NCBI RefSeq assembly: GCF_030549615.1
Contig: NZ_CP130832.1
Span: 2,232,001 to 2,296,000 of the forward strand
Length of the DNA stretch: 64,000 nt
Direction: 5' to 3'
From: Stenotrophomonas sp. 610A2
Lineage (GTDB): Bacteria > Pseudomonadota > Gammaproteobacteria > Xanthomonadales > Xanthomonadaceae
A program made the position numbers and the translations under genes. Below the pieces are notes generated by a model. The model ran no database searches. It was not told the DNA's origin and saw only the letters and a list, made by a program, of their open reading frames with translations. Positions 25,449-33,962 of this stretch are shown piece by piece (position 1 is the stretch's first letter; each line of letters opens with the position of its first letter).

Positions 25449-26428
25449 GTCGCGTTGTCAGTGCCGGGGTTTCCTACTTCGGAAAGGTACCGTCGCGCGG
25501 TGACTTCGTGCGCGCCGCCGACAACCACCAGTTGCTTGGCTGGCTTGATCGCTGGGCTGGCGAATCATTGGAGCTGCTGAGCCAAAGCCCGGACTGGAAG
25601 CAACGGTATGACGAGGCGCCGGAGATCAATTACGCCTTCCTCGGCTCGCGCAGCAAGATGCTTGTGTGCGGCCACTTCCTGGCCAGTCGCGATGCCTCTG
25701 AACGGCGCTTCCCGCTGCTGTCAGCATTGCGGCTGGAGGCACCTGAGCCACTGCCGTTCATCGGCCGCAGCCCCTTGGCGCTGTCCAACGCATGGTCTGG
25801 ACTTGCCCGTTTGGCGCGGCAGGCGAACGAAGATGCCGATGCAACACAGGCGCTGAGCCAACTGGCTGATGCTCGCTTCAGCATCAGCACCGATCCGGCC
25901 GACTACAACGCCAGCTTCCAGGACTTCCTCGAAGGCACCACCATCGCCAGCTTCGAGCAGCGCCTGCGTGAGGCAGGACATGGTGAGGTTTCGTTGCGGC
26001 AGATGTTGCCGGCATTGGGTCTGCTGTTGCAGCCGGTGTTGAGCGGTGGCGAGGTGAACATCGACAAGGCCTTGGTGCTGCCGTTGGTGCGCGACCCGGC
26101 CTACCGGCCGCTTGTGGCCGCGTTCTGGCTGGATCTGGTGTCCAGCTTCGTCAGCCGGGGTGACTTCGAGCTGGCGGTGCTGATCCGCAATGATGCCAAG
26201 CCGACCATGGTTATCGGCTTCAATGGCGCGGATCGCATGGTACTGCGCGCGGCCTTGGATCCGTCCGAAGCTGGCGACTATCTGATTCACCTGCAGCATT
26301 CGGAGTGGGTGGACGACTACCTGCACGGCGACTACAACTTGAACCGCTTCGGCAGCTTCCTCGAGCGCGATGACCTTGCATTGGTCACAGCGCGTCGGCT
26401 GTTCGGCGAGACCTTCCTGGGAACCTGA
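25445..26428 (+). CDS. tagF: T6SS-associated regulator TagF
   Basis: This 327-residue protein begins VSYFGKVPSRGDFVRA, the signature of the TagF (BMA_A0400-type) family. SRSKMLVCGHFLASRDASERRFPL follows, also typical. In Pseudomonas TagF is a post-translational repressor of T6SS firing, working with or without the PpkA/PppA phosphorylation pathway; no kinase or phosphatase gene is in this window. ATG 25445 overlaps the tssM stop (ATGA), so the two are co-translated. The C-terminal third (ADRMVLRAALDPSEAGDY) continues without interruption. Confidence 0.92.
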   Translation: MSRVVSAGVSYFGKVPSRGDFVRAADNHQLLGWLDRWAGESLELLSQSPDWKQRYDEAPEINYAFLGSRSKMLVCGHFLASRDASERRFPLLSALRLEAPEPLPFIGRSPLALSNAWSGLARLARQANEDADATQALSQLADARFSISTDPADYNASFQDFLEGTTIASFEQRLREAGHGEVSLRQMLPALGLLLQPVLSGGEVNIDKALVLPLVRDPAYRPLVAAFWLDLVSSFVSRGDFELAVLIRNDAKPTMVIGFNGADRMVLRAALDPSEAGDYLIHLQHSEWVDDYLHGDYNLNRFGSFLERDDLALVTARRLFGETFLGT

Positions 26429-26430
26429 CG

Positions 26431-27222
26431 ATGCATTTGTTCAAAGTTAGCTATATCGCCGCGTTGATGTTGGTGGTCACTCCTGTGTTCGCGCAGACCG
26501 CACCGTCGGCAACCGTGACGGCGCCGTCGGCTGCAGAGCGGCCAGTGATAATCGAAGGTGTGGTGCCTGATCAGGCCACCAAGGCCAAACTGCTCAACAA
26601 TCTGCGGGCGGTTTATGGCGCAGAGCGCGTTGTGGATCGTATCCAGGTCGAAAGCATCGCCACGCCACCCAATTGGGGTGACTACGTTGCCGGGATGATC
26701 AATCCGGGGCTCAAGCGCGTGTCGCCGGGCAAGCTTGAGGTCAACGGCCAATCTGTACGCGTCACCGGCGAGGTGGCCAATGAAGCCCTGCGCCAGCAGG
26801 TGGCCAGCGATCTCAGCCTGGCCAGCAACACCAGCTACACGGTCAGCAATGCCTTGAAGGTAGGCTCACAGCAGGGTGTTCTCGATCAGACGCTGGCCAA
26901 CCGCATCATCGAGTTCCAGAGCGGCAGCGCCAGGTTGACGCCATTCGGTATGAGCATCCTCGACGAGATGGTTGCCAAGATGGCGCAGATGCCGGACAGC
27001 CGCTTCCTGATCATCGGTCATACCGACAACGTCGGCCAACGCGAATCCAATCTGTCCTTGAGCCATGCGCGTGCAGCTGCAGTGAAGAGCTACATGATGT
27101 CCAAGGGTATTCCGAGCACGCATATGGATGTGTTGGGCAAGGGGCCGGATGAGCCGGTGGCGGACAACACCAGCAATGACGGCCGCGCGCGCAACCGTCG
27201 TATCGAGTTCAAGATCCAGTAA
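26431..27222 (+). CDS. Periplasmic BON-OmpA protein of the T6SS locus
   Basis: This 263-residue protein starts 2 bases after tagF. A signal peptide (cleavage near VFAQT, about residue 22) is followed by a BON-like domain (VIIEGVVPDQATKAKLLNNL; possibly a second one around 100-140). A C-terminal OmpA domain (about 150-263) has FQSGSARLTPFGMSILDEM, IIGHTDNVGQRESNLSLSHARA and DGRARNRRIEFKIQ, with the usual Asp and Arg that bind diaminopimelate. It probably ties the T6SS envelope complex to peptidoglycan, a job that TssL or TagL extensions do elsewhere. It ends at a strong terminator. Confidence 0.85.
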   Translation: MHLFKVSYIAALMLVVTPVFAQTAPSATVTAPSAAERPVIIEGVVPDQATKAKLLNNLRAVYGAERVVDRIQVESIATPPNWGDYVAGMINPGLKRVSPGKLEVNGQSVRVTGEVANEALRQQVASDLSLASNTSYTVSNALKVGSQQGVLDQTLANRIIEFQSGSARLTPFGMSILDEMVAKMAQMPDSRFLIIGHTDNVGQRESNLSLSHARAAAVKSYMMSKGIPSTHMDVLGKGPDEPVADNTSNDGRARNRRIEFKIQ

Positions 27223-27246
27223 CTGCGCTTTGTCAGTTCTGAAAGG

Positions 27247-27281
27247 AAACGACGGGCTTAAAACCCGTCGTTTTCGTTTTT
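27247..27281 (+). terminator. Terminator between the convergent BON-OmpA gene and tssA
   Basis: Stem 27247-27256 with 27264-27273 (10 bp), loop of 7, then TCGTTTTT. This is a good rightward terminator for the tssM-tagF-OmpA unit. The stem also covers the tssA stop codon and its last codons on the other strand. Confidence 0.85.
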
Positions 27282-28331
27282 GACATCGAGCATTTCTTCC
27301 ATCTGCTCGAGCGTTGTGTGGTCCTTGATGACGCGCTTCAACCAGACATGCAGCGGCATCTCGCCCCAGCTAGCGGCCTTCTCGGCCAGATAGGCGACAG
27401 GGCTGTGCGGCTCGGTGCGGCGGAAGAACTCGGCCACCTGACGCAACTGGGCCAAGGCTTCCTTGCGGCTGGTCGGGGCACCTGCTGGGCCACGTGGCGC
27501 GGCGCTGTTCACTGTTGGCTCGGTAGCAGCGATGGACGCGTTGAACGTGTCGCCAGCATCATCAGCGGGATCATCCACTTCGCCATCGAGCAACATGCCG
27601 GCTTCGCGGGCAAAGCGCCGGACCGTGCGCTGCAGGTGGTCCAGTTGCTCGCGTACCGCGCTGAAGCTCGGGCCATCCATGCCCAGGCGGCTGTCCACGG
27701 CGGCCTGCAGTTCATCCAGAGCCTGGCTGCAGTCGGGCAGGGCGGAAACCAGCTGCCGATAGACATCGTGCGACGTGCTGCGCCGCGCCGCTTCGAGAAC
27801 GTCCAGGCTTGGGCGGCCATCGGAATGGTCGCCATTACTGGCGTGTGCGTGCTCGAAATCAGCCAGACTGAAGCGCCCCTGCGGTGCGACGGCGATGGGG
27901 ATTGCACGCAGCCACTGCGAGGTATTGGTCAGCAGCCAGCTCAGGTTGCCGATGCGTTCTTCGTAGTCGCCGTCGTGCGCCACGGGATGCACCTCATCCC
28001 AATAGCGATCGCACAGGCCTGCGGTGACCCGGAAGCCCGCAGCAAGGCCGCTGAAGCCGTCTTGTTGGGTTGCTGCTTCGCATAGCCAACCGGCCAGTCG
28101 CAGGTCCTTGGTACGGGTCTGCAGCAACTGGTTGCAGTCGCGCAGCACGCTGCCCCAGTCGGCGTATTTGATGTCGGTCTGCCACGCCCCTTGGTCCAGG
28201 GTGGGGTCGTCGGCACGACGGTTTTCGATGATCCGATCGAACTCGGCCGAAAACGACAGGTCTTCACCGGTCGCAGCGTGTCCGTCAATCGGGGCCAGCA
28301 GGGCATCCTGATCCAGCATGGCAAATCTCAT
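27258..28331 (-). CDS. tssA: T6SS baseplate/sheath-cap protein TssA
   Basis: This 357-residue protein has an N-terminal ImpA domain: LLAPIDGHAATGEDLSFSAEFDRI, then ADWGSVLRDCNQLLQTRTKDLRLAGWLCEA. The C-terminal part is Ala/Pro-rich followed by SRKEALAQLRQVAEFFRRTEPHSPVAYL, typical of short TssA proteins. It helps recruit baseplate and tail parts and guides sheath growth. It is the only core T6SS gene here on the minus strand, convergent with the OmpA gene. Two starts are possible, ATG 28331 or ATG 28319 four codons later; the ribosome site does not decide. Confidence 0.92.
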   Translation of the reverse strand: MRFAMLDQDALLAPIDGHAATGEDLSFSAEFDRIIENRRADDPTLDQGAWQTDIKYADWGSVLRDCNQLLQTRTKDLRLAGWLCEAATQQDGFSGLAAGFRVTAGLCDRYWDEVHPVAHDGDYEERIGNLSWLLTNTSQWLRAIPIAVAPQGRFSLADFEHAHASNGDHSDGRPSLDVLEAARRSTSHDVYRQLVSALPDCSQALDELQAAVDSRLGMDGPSFSAVREQLDHLQRTVRRFAREAGMLLDGEVDDPADDAGDTFNASIAATEPTVNSAAPRGPAGAPTSRKEALAQLRQVAEFFRRTEPHSPVAYLAEKAASWGEMPLHVWLKRVIKDHTTLEQMEEMLDVKNENDGF

Positions 28332-28540
28332 TGTGGGCTACTGGCCGATTCTAGCCCGGCGATGGGCAAGAGAATGTAGAGGCCGGTTGCAGGTCTGGAA
28401 TGGCCCAGCCCTGGCTGAGTTCATTCAGCAATCGTCCGGACCCACTCCTGCGCTTTGGCTACAGGAATCATCTGAACATCCCTGGCAATTGCCGAGAATG
28501 TCCGCACTTTTCGCGCGGCGCTTGCTGGCAGCGCTGGTTT

Positions 28541-30775
28541 TCAATCGCGAACGGGCAGGTCGATGTGGCTGCTGCCATACCAGCGTATCTCCAGCGGCGT
28601 GCCGGCATCGGCCAGCGTTTCGTCACTGGGGTCCTTGCCACTGCCGAGGTTGAGCTGGCGGTCGGGCTGTTTGATTACTCCCAAGGTGACTACCACACGA
28701 CTGCCCGCAGAGAGTTTTCGGCCGATCAGGCGGGTATCGCTGATGCGTACGCGGTGACGTTGTGAGGGCTCGAGAAGCTGGCGTTGGCTCGGGTCCTGCG
28801 CATGGCTGAGCCGCTGCAGCCAGTAAGCCAGATCGAGATAGTTGCCATCGGCGGTGAGCTCGTAGATGGCAAGCGCCACATCGGCATCCTGCTTGCTGAG
28901 GCTGAAATCGAGCATGCCGCTGAACGCGCCTGCCAGTTCGGTCTCCTGCGTCAGCGGTTCGCTGAGGAACACCAGCCCCGCATGCGGGTCAAGCGTCCGG
29001 TTGATGACATCGCGTGGCGCTTGCCAGCCCGCATCGCTGCGGTCGCGGAAATCGACTCGCTGCAGGCTGCTGCGCGCCGGAGCAGCTTCAGCGGCCAGCT
29101 GTTGAGTGCCCTCGCTTCCCGGTACCAGATAGAGGCGCTGCTGACGCGTAGGCATGGCTTCCAGCGTTGCCGCGTGCCGCCAGCGGTTGCTGCCCATCAC
29201 CTGCCAGTTGATCCGGTCACTGAGCAATGCTGGTTTGGCGGCGCCTTTCAGCACGTGGTCGAACCATGCCAACCGTAGCGCCTGCAGGTCGATGCGCGCC
29301 ACTGGATCCGGGCTGTAACCCTGCACCTGTTCCGGTACGCCGGTCTGCATGGTGAAGTGCTCGTAGGGGCCTATCAGCAGCGTGTGATCGGCATCCGGGC
29401 GCTGTTTCAGGTGCTCACGGAAATAGTGCAGGGCGCCGATCTGGGCGCCGTCGAAGTAACCGGTTGTCGCCAGCACCGGGATGCCGATCTCAGCGAATTC
29501 GCGCCCTTGCGGAATCATTGCCTGCCAGTAAGCATCGTAGGTTGGGTGCTGCAACCATTGTTCGAACAAGGGGTTCGCGGTGCCGTCCAGCTTCGGTAGC
29601 TCGCGATAGGGCTGGCCGCTTTGATACCAACGGCTGTTCAGCGCATTCCATCGACCGCTATCGCCATAAGTGGCATCGTCCAGCGAGGTGTTGTTGGTTG
29701 TGTAGAGGGGCCACGGATAGATGAAGTTCAGGAAGATCCCACCTTCCATCGGCACGTCGATGCCCGGCGCAGTGGTTGCGGAGGTAGCGATGGCCTTGAG
29801 CGCTGGTGCGCCACGCTTGAGTGCTGCCCATTGGGTAAAACCGCTGTAGCTGCCGCCATACATGCCGACCTTGCCGTTGCTCCATGGCAGGGCGGCGGCC
29901 CAGGCAATCACGGCTGCGGCATCACTGCCATCGTGATCATACGGGCGGATCGGATCAGGGCTGCGGCCCTTGCCGCGACTGTAAGCAACCACGCTGCCGT
30001 AGCCGTGAGCAGCCATGGTTTTCGCATCCATCCAGGCCCAGTCGTCATTGGCGTAGATGGTGAAGGTGAGCAGCACCGGTAGCTTCGTGGCCTTGGCCGG
30101 ATGCATGGAGATGGCGGAGATGCGTGCGCCATCGCGCGTGGTGATGCTGATGTTGCGATCAATGCTGTAACGCCGCGCATCGTCTTCGTTGATCGCCTGC
30201 GGAGCCAGCGGTAGAAATTCCGCGTAAGCACGGTGTACCTGCCATGCACGCAGCAAGGCGACGGCTTGTTCGTCGTTCAATGCAGCGACGCTTTCGGTAG
30301 CATCGACCAGCCGGTCCCTTTGTTCGCGCAACCGCTGCAGGTTGGTTCCAAAGGCGAACTCGGCCTTCAGCGCCGTTGGGTCATCGAGACGCTGGAAGTT
30401 GTCTGCAAAACTGCGTTTCCATGCATCGGCGAAATTGATCCGCTGCGCTAACTGCAGCTGCTTGGCGCGCGCGTAGATCTCGTACTGGAGGTAAAGCGGT
30501 GGTTGCTGGGTCGAATCCCCGCGTAATGCGCGCAGCTTGCGGATGCTCTCGAGTGCCTGTGGATACTGGCCCGCGACAATCTGCAGGCGGAAGCGGGTGT
30601 CCAGCAGCTGTTGTTCGTCGCCTTGGGACAGGCGGGCCAAGGTGAGTCTTGCAAGCCCTGGCATGGCTGCATCGACATCGGCGGCCTGCAGCCGCGCTGG
30701 TGGGGGGACCGACAGGTCCAGGGCTGAGGCACTCCCCGCGCCGAATAACAGTAGTAGGACAAGCAAGCCACGCAT
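28541..30775 (-). CDS. Secreted CocE/NonD-family (S15-like) serine hydrolase
   Basis: This 744-residue protein starts at ATG 30775 with a signal peptide (MRGLLVLLLLFGAGSASA). A helical N-terminal region (about 30-200) looks like short helical repeats. An alpha/beta-hydrolase domain follows with nucleophile Ser in GMYGGSYSGFTQWA and a likely His in GPYEHF. A C-terminal jelly-roll domain, as in the CocE/X-Pro dipeptidyl-peptidase family, begins around residue 530 (LYLVPGSEG, PLTQETELAGAF). Probable substrate: esters or acylated peptides outside the cytoplasm; not determinable from sequence. It lies between tssA and the hut genes without clear linkage. The 209 bases after its stop hold no gene. 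Confidence 0.85.
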   Translation of the reverse strand: MRGLLVLLLLFGAGSASALDLSVPPPARLQAADVDAAMPGLARLTLARLSQGDEQQLLDTRFRLQIVAGQYPQALESIRKLRALRGDSTQQPPLYLQYEIYARAKQLQLAQRINFADAWKRSFADNFQRLDDPTALKAEFAFGTNLQRLREQRDRLVDATESVAALNDEQAVALLRAWQVHRAYAEFLPLAPQAINEDDARRYSIDRNISITTRDGARISAISMHPAKATKLPVLLTFTIYANDDWAWMDAKTMAAHGYGSVVAYSRGKGRSPDPIRPYDHDGSDAAAVIAWAAALPWSNGKVGMYGGSYSGFTQWAALKRGAPALKAIATSATTAPGIDVPMEGGIFLNFIYPWPLYTTNNTSLDDATYGDSGRWNALNSRWYQSGQPYRELPKLDGTANPLFEQWLQHPTYDAYWQAMIPQGREFAEIGIPVLATTGYFDGAQIGALHYFREHLKQRPDADHTLLIGPYEHFTMQTGVPEQVQGYSPDPVARIDLQALRLAWFDHVLKGAAKPALLSDRINWQVMGSNRWRHAATLEAMPTRQQRLYLVPGSEGTQQLAAEAAPARSSLQRVDFRDRSDAGWQAPRDVINRTLDPHAGLVFLSEPLTQETELAGAFSGMLDFSLSKQDADVALAIYELTADGNYLDLAYWLQRLSHAQDPSQRQLLEPSQRHRVRISDTRLIGRKLSAGSRVVVTLGVIKQPDRQLNLGSGKDPSDETLADAGTPLEIRWYGSSHIDLPVRD

Positions 30776-30948
30776 GGCGGGACCATCGGTTTGTTCGTTG
30801 GCCTTCAATAGCACATCGCATGGATGCGCGTAACGGGAGGCCTGCATTGGTTGCAGCCTTGAAGCAGGCGATGTTAGCCGGGAGTGCAGGCGTTGCGGTG
30901 ACCTGGGCTCTGGCCGGCGCAAGCAGTTTGACTGCAGTGCCAAAAGCA

Positions 30949-30977
30949 CAACGGGCAGGCGATCGGCCTGCCCGTTG
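30949..30977 (-). terminator. Terminator of the leftward hut operon
   Basis: Perfect 12-bp stem (30949-30960 with 30966-30977) and a 5-base loop. On the minus strand it is followed by TGCTTTTGG, so it ends the hutI-hutH-hutG-hutU transcript 23 bases after the hutU stop. The rest of the gap to 30776 holds only the 5-prime region of the CocE hydrolase gene. Confidence 0.8.
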
Positions 30978-31000
30978 CGTTCACAGCCAAGGATGCTGGA

Positions 31001-32668
31001 TCAGCCGAGGATGCCGGGCAGATCCAGTCCCTTGTCCTTGGCGCAGTCGATGGCGATGTCGTAGCCGGCATCGGCATGGCGCATCACGCCGGTGCCCGGA
31101 TCATTCCAAAGCACCCGGGCGATGCGCTGGTCGGCGGCTTCGCTGCCGTCACAGACGATGACCACGCCGGAGTGCTGCGAGTAACCCATGCCAACGCCGC
31201 CGCCGTGGTGCAGGCTTACCCAGGTGGCGCCGCCGGCGACATTGAGCATGGCATTGAGCAGCGGCCAATCGGAAACCGCATCGGAGCCATCCTTCATCGA
31301 TTCCGTTTCACGGTTCGGAGACGCAACGCTGCCACTGTCCAGGTGATCGCGGCCGATCACCACCGGTGCGCTCAGTTCGCCATTGCGTACCATCTCGTTG
31401 AAGGCCAGGCCGAGCTTGTGGCGCAGTCCAAGGCCGACCCAGCAGATACGCGCGGGCAGACCCTGGAAACTGATGCGCTCACGCGCCATGTCCAGCCAAC
31501 GGTGCAGGTTGGGATCATCGGCGATGATTTCCTTGACCTTGGCGTCGGTCTTGTAGATGTCCTCCGGGTCGCCGCTCAGCGCCACCCAACGGAACGGGCC
31601 GATGCCGCGGCAGAACAGCGGACGCACGTAGGCAGGTACGAAGCCGGGGAAATCGAAGGCGTTCTTCAGGCCTTCGTCGAAGGCCATCTGACGGATGTTG
31701 TTGCCGTAATCGACAGTGGGAATGCCGGCGGCATGGAAGGCAAGCATCGCCTCAACGTGCACGCGCATCGCGGCCTTGGCGGCATCACGCACCTTCTCCG
31801 GATTGGCCTGCTGTTCGGCGAGCCATTGCTCCACGCTCCAGCCAATCGGCAGGTAGCCGTGCACCGGATCGTGGGCGCTGGTCTGGTCGGTAACGCAATC
31901 CGGACGCACGCCTCGACGGACGAGTTCCGGCAGGATCTCGGCGGCATTGCCGAGCAGGGCGATCGACTTGGCCTCATCGCTGGCGGTGTACTTGGCGATG
32001 CGCGCCAATGCATCGTCGATGTCAGTCGCCTGCTCGTCGACATAGCGGGTACGCAGGCGGAAATCGATGCTGCTCTGGCGGCATTCGATGGTCAGGCTGC
32101 TGGCGCCGGCCAGCGATGCGGCCAGCGGTTGCGCACCGCCCATGCCGCCCAAACCCGCGGTGAGTATCCATTTGCCCTTCAGGCTGCCGCCGTAATGCTG
32201 GTGGCCCATTTCAACGAAGGTTTCGTAAGTGCCCTGGACGATGCCCTGGCTGCCGATGTAGATCCAGCTGCCAGCGGTCATCTGCCCGTACATCATCAAG
32301 CCCTTCTTATCGAGCTCGTTGAAGTGCTCCCAATTGGCCCAGTGCGGTACCAGGTTGGAGTTGGCGATCAGCACGCGCGGTGCATCCGGATGGGTAGGGA
32401 ACACGCCGACCGGTTTGCCGGATTGCACCAGCAGGGTCTGGTTGTCGTCCAGGCGCTTCAAGGTTTCCAGAATCTTGTCGTAGCTCTCCCAATCACGTGC
32501 GGCGCGGCCGATGCCGCCGTACACCACCAGCGAAGTCGGGTCCTCGGCAACTTCGGCATCGAGGTTGTTCTGCAGCATGCGGAACGGCGCTTCGGTCTGC
32601 CAGGACTTGCAGTTGAGCGTATTGCCGCGCGGCGCGCGCGGGTTGCGGGTAGGGTCGTGACGGGTCAT
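31001..32668 (-). CDS. hutU: Urocanate hydratase
   Basis: This 555-residue cytoplasmic enzyme adds water to urocanate to give 4-imidazolone-5-propionate, with tightly bound NAD+ as electrophile. It opens with [29 protein letters not shown], a fixed feature of the family. [15 protein letters not shown] and [19 protein letters not shown] (dinucleotide site) follow, and [19 protein letters not shown] contains the conserved Cys near the end. ATG 32668 is preceded by AGGAG on the minus strand (32675-32679); an upstream in-frame ATG at 32698 lacks one. Start and the hutG stop overlap by 4 bases. Last gene of the leftward hut operon. Confidence 0.97.
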   Translation of the reverse strand: MTRHDPTRNPRAPRGNTLNCKSWQTEAPFRMLQNNLDAEVAEDPTSLVVYGGIGRAARDWESYDKILETLKRLDDNQTLLVQSGKPVGVFPTHPDAPRVLIANSNLVPHWANWEHFNELDKKGLMMYGQMTAGSWIYIGSQGIVQGTYETFVEMGHQHYGGSLKGKWILTAGLGGMGGAQPLAASLAGASSLTIECRQSSIDFRLRTRYVDEQATDIDDALARIAKYTASDEAKSIALLGNAAEILPELVRRGVRPDCVTDQTSAHDPVHGYLPIGWSVEQWLAEQQANPEKVRDAAKAAMRVHVEAMLAFHAAGIPTVDYGNNIRQMAFDEGLKNAFDFPGFVPAYVRPLFCRGIGPFRWVALSGDPEDIYKTDAKVKEIIADDPNLHRWLDMARERISFQGLPARICWVGLGLRHKLGLAFNEMVRNGELSAPVVIGRDHLDSGSVASPNRETESMKDGSDAVSDWPLLNAMLNVAGGATWVSLHHGGGVGMGYSQHSGVVIVCDGSEAADQRIARVLWNDPGTGVMRHADAGYDIAIDCAKDKGLDLPGILG

Positions 32669-33516
32669 GCATTTCTCCTGGTAGAAAATTCCAGACAAGC
32701 GCCGAGCACTTGCTGCAAGGTGTTGCGGACGGGGGTTGCGTGTTCGGGGTCGTACGGCGTGGGCCAGCTGTGCTCGTCCACGTCTTCAGGTGCGGGTTCG
32801 TGCATATAGCCACGGCAGCCCAGCTCCATCTGCAGGGTATGCACGCCGTTGGCGGTATTGCTGTAATGACGGGTGATCCAGCCACCCTTGAAGCGGCCAT
32901 TGCGCACGTGCGACATACCGCTCATGGCGCAGAGGTTTTCGACCACGTCGGTCAACGCGTTGTCGCAGGAGGTATCCGGCGCACCACTGGGGCCGGCACT
33001 GCCGATGTTGAACTGCGGCAGTTCGCCATCGAACAGATGCGGAATCAGGGAGCGGATCGAATGCGCGTCGTAAACCACGACAGTTTCGTGTTGCGTACGC
33101 AGTCGTTCAATTTCGGCAGCCAGCGCCGCGTGGTAGGGATCGAACCAGGTTTCGCGCCGGTACTGGATTTCTGCTTCGTCGGGCTCGTGGCCGGCGCGGT
33201 ATAGCGGCTGGTTGTCGAAGGTGGTGAGCGGGCACAGACCGGTGGTGTTTTGACCTGGATACAGGGAGGCGCCGGAGGGGTCGCGGTTGACGTCGATAAG
33301 CGAGCGCGAGATCGCTGTGCGAACGGTGGTGGCGCCCAGCGCCTTGGCGAAGGCATAGAGCTCGTGCACCCACCAGTCGGCGTCGCGCCGTGCCAGCCAC
33401 GGTGATACGAAGTGGCCAACCCGTGAGGCAGGAAGCTCGGTGCCGGTATGCGGGAAGCTGACGATCAGCGGAGCGTGACCGTGGTGGATCTGCAGCCAGT
33501 CAGGGGTGTTCGTCAT
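32665..33516 (-). CDS. hutG: N-formylglutamate amidohydrolase
   Basis: This 283-residue enzyme cleaves N-formyl-L-glutamate to glutamate and formate, the last step of the five-step histidine pathway (matching HutF on the other strand). Family blocks: [59 protein letters not shown] and [16 protein letters not shown] with likely metal-binding His and Asp. I chose ATG 33516 (minus strand, AGGAAT upstream). The 4-base overlap with hutU couples them. A 446-base repeat-filled gap separates it from hutH, so it may also have its own promoter. Confidence 0.95.
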   Translation of the reverse strand: MTNTPDWLQIHHGHAPLIVSFPHTGTELPASRVGHFVSPWLARRDADWWVHELYAFAKALGATTVRTAISRSLIDVNRDPSGASLYPGQNTTGLCPLTTFDNQPLYRAGHEPDEAEIQYRRETWFDPYHAALAAEIERLRTQHETVVVYDAHSIRSLIPHLFDGELPQFNIGSAGPSGAPDTSCDNALTDVVENLCAMSGMSHVRNGRFKGGWITRHYSNTANGVHTLQMELGCRGYMHEPAPEDVDEHSWPTPYDPEHATPVRNTLQQVLGACLEFSTRRNA

Positions 33517-33594
33517 GGGGATTCCTGATGTAAGGCGGAGCGGCGATTTTTGCTTTGCGCGTTGCATGGCAGATTGCGGTGCCCCCAGCCTTCA

Positions 33595-33715
33595 CCTCTC
33601 CCGCTTGCGGGAGAGGATGCCCGGAGGGCAGGTGAGGGCGCTCTTTGCGGTGAGTGCAAAAAGCTCCCCTCATCCGGCGCTTCGCGCCACCTTCTCCCGC
33701 AGGCGGGAGAAGGGA
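33595..33715. repeat. 121-bp composite palindromic repeat, copy 1
   Basis: An outward pair of hairpins: left arm palindrome 33595-33616 (CCTCTCCCGC and complement), right arm palindrome 33691-33713. Between them is a shorter self-pairing piece (GGCGC/GCGCC at 33677-33688). A second copy of identical length is at 60727-60847, differing at few positions. This is a dispersed Xanthomonadaceae-type intergenic element; it codes for nothing. It lies in the hutH-hutG gap, where the mRNA would fold strongly. Confidence 0.85.
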
Positions 33716-33865
33716 CTGCATCGGCTGCTTGCGGCGCGTTGTACCTGGCCTGACGGATTGCAGCGCTGCTAGCTGTCTCCTCTCCCGCATGCGGGAGAAG
33801 GGATTGCATCGTGGCTTGCGGCGAACTGTGCTCGGTCTGGCAGATTGCAGCGCTGCTAGCTGTCG
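33691..33865. repeat. Two imperfect ~88-bp tandem units in the hutH-hutG gap
   Basis: Unit A (33691-33778) and unit B (33779-33865) each start with a CTCTCCCGC palindrome. They continue with a GCATCG...CTTGCGGCG stretch and end in ATTGCAGCGCTGCTAGCTGT, identical in both for 20 bases. Unit A overlaps the right arm of the 121-bp repeat, showing local duplication of that element. Confidence 0.8.
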
Positions 33866-33922
33866 CCTCTCCCGCAAGCGGGAGAGGATGCCCGGAGGGC
33901 AGGTGAGGGCGCTCTTCGCGAT
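33866..33922. repeat. Left half-unit of the composite palindromic repeat
   Basis: The palindrome CCTCTCCCGC-AA-GCGGGAGAGG (33866-33887) followed by ATGCCCGGAGGGCAGGTGAG and GGCGCTCTTCGCGAT repeats the left half of the 121-bp element. The remaining bases to 33962 show no gene. Confidence 0.75.
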
Positions 33923-33962
33923 ATGGCCCCAACGCTAGCCGACAGCTCTGCATACGCTTCGA

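Noticed and set aside
31076..32809. A 577-codon plus-strand open frame opposite hutU
   Set aside because: Shadow of hutU: composition is unlike a folded protein, and hutU itself has all its family motifs.
33595..33922. CRISPR array
   Set aside because: Units are few, unequal and palindromic with repeated spacers; no cas genes are in the window.
33500..33953. Short open frames in the hutH-hutG gap
   Set aside because: They simply translate the palindromic repeats.
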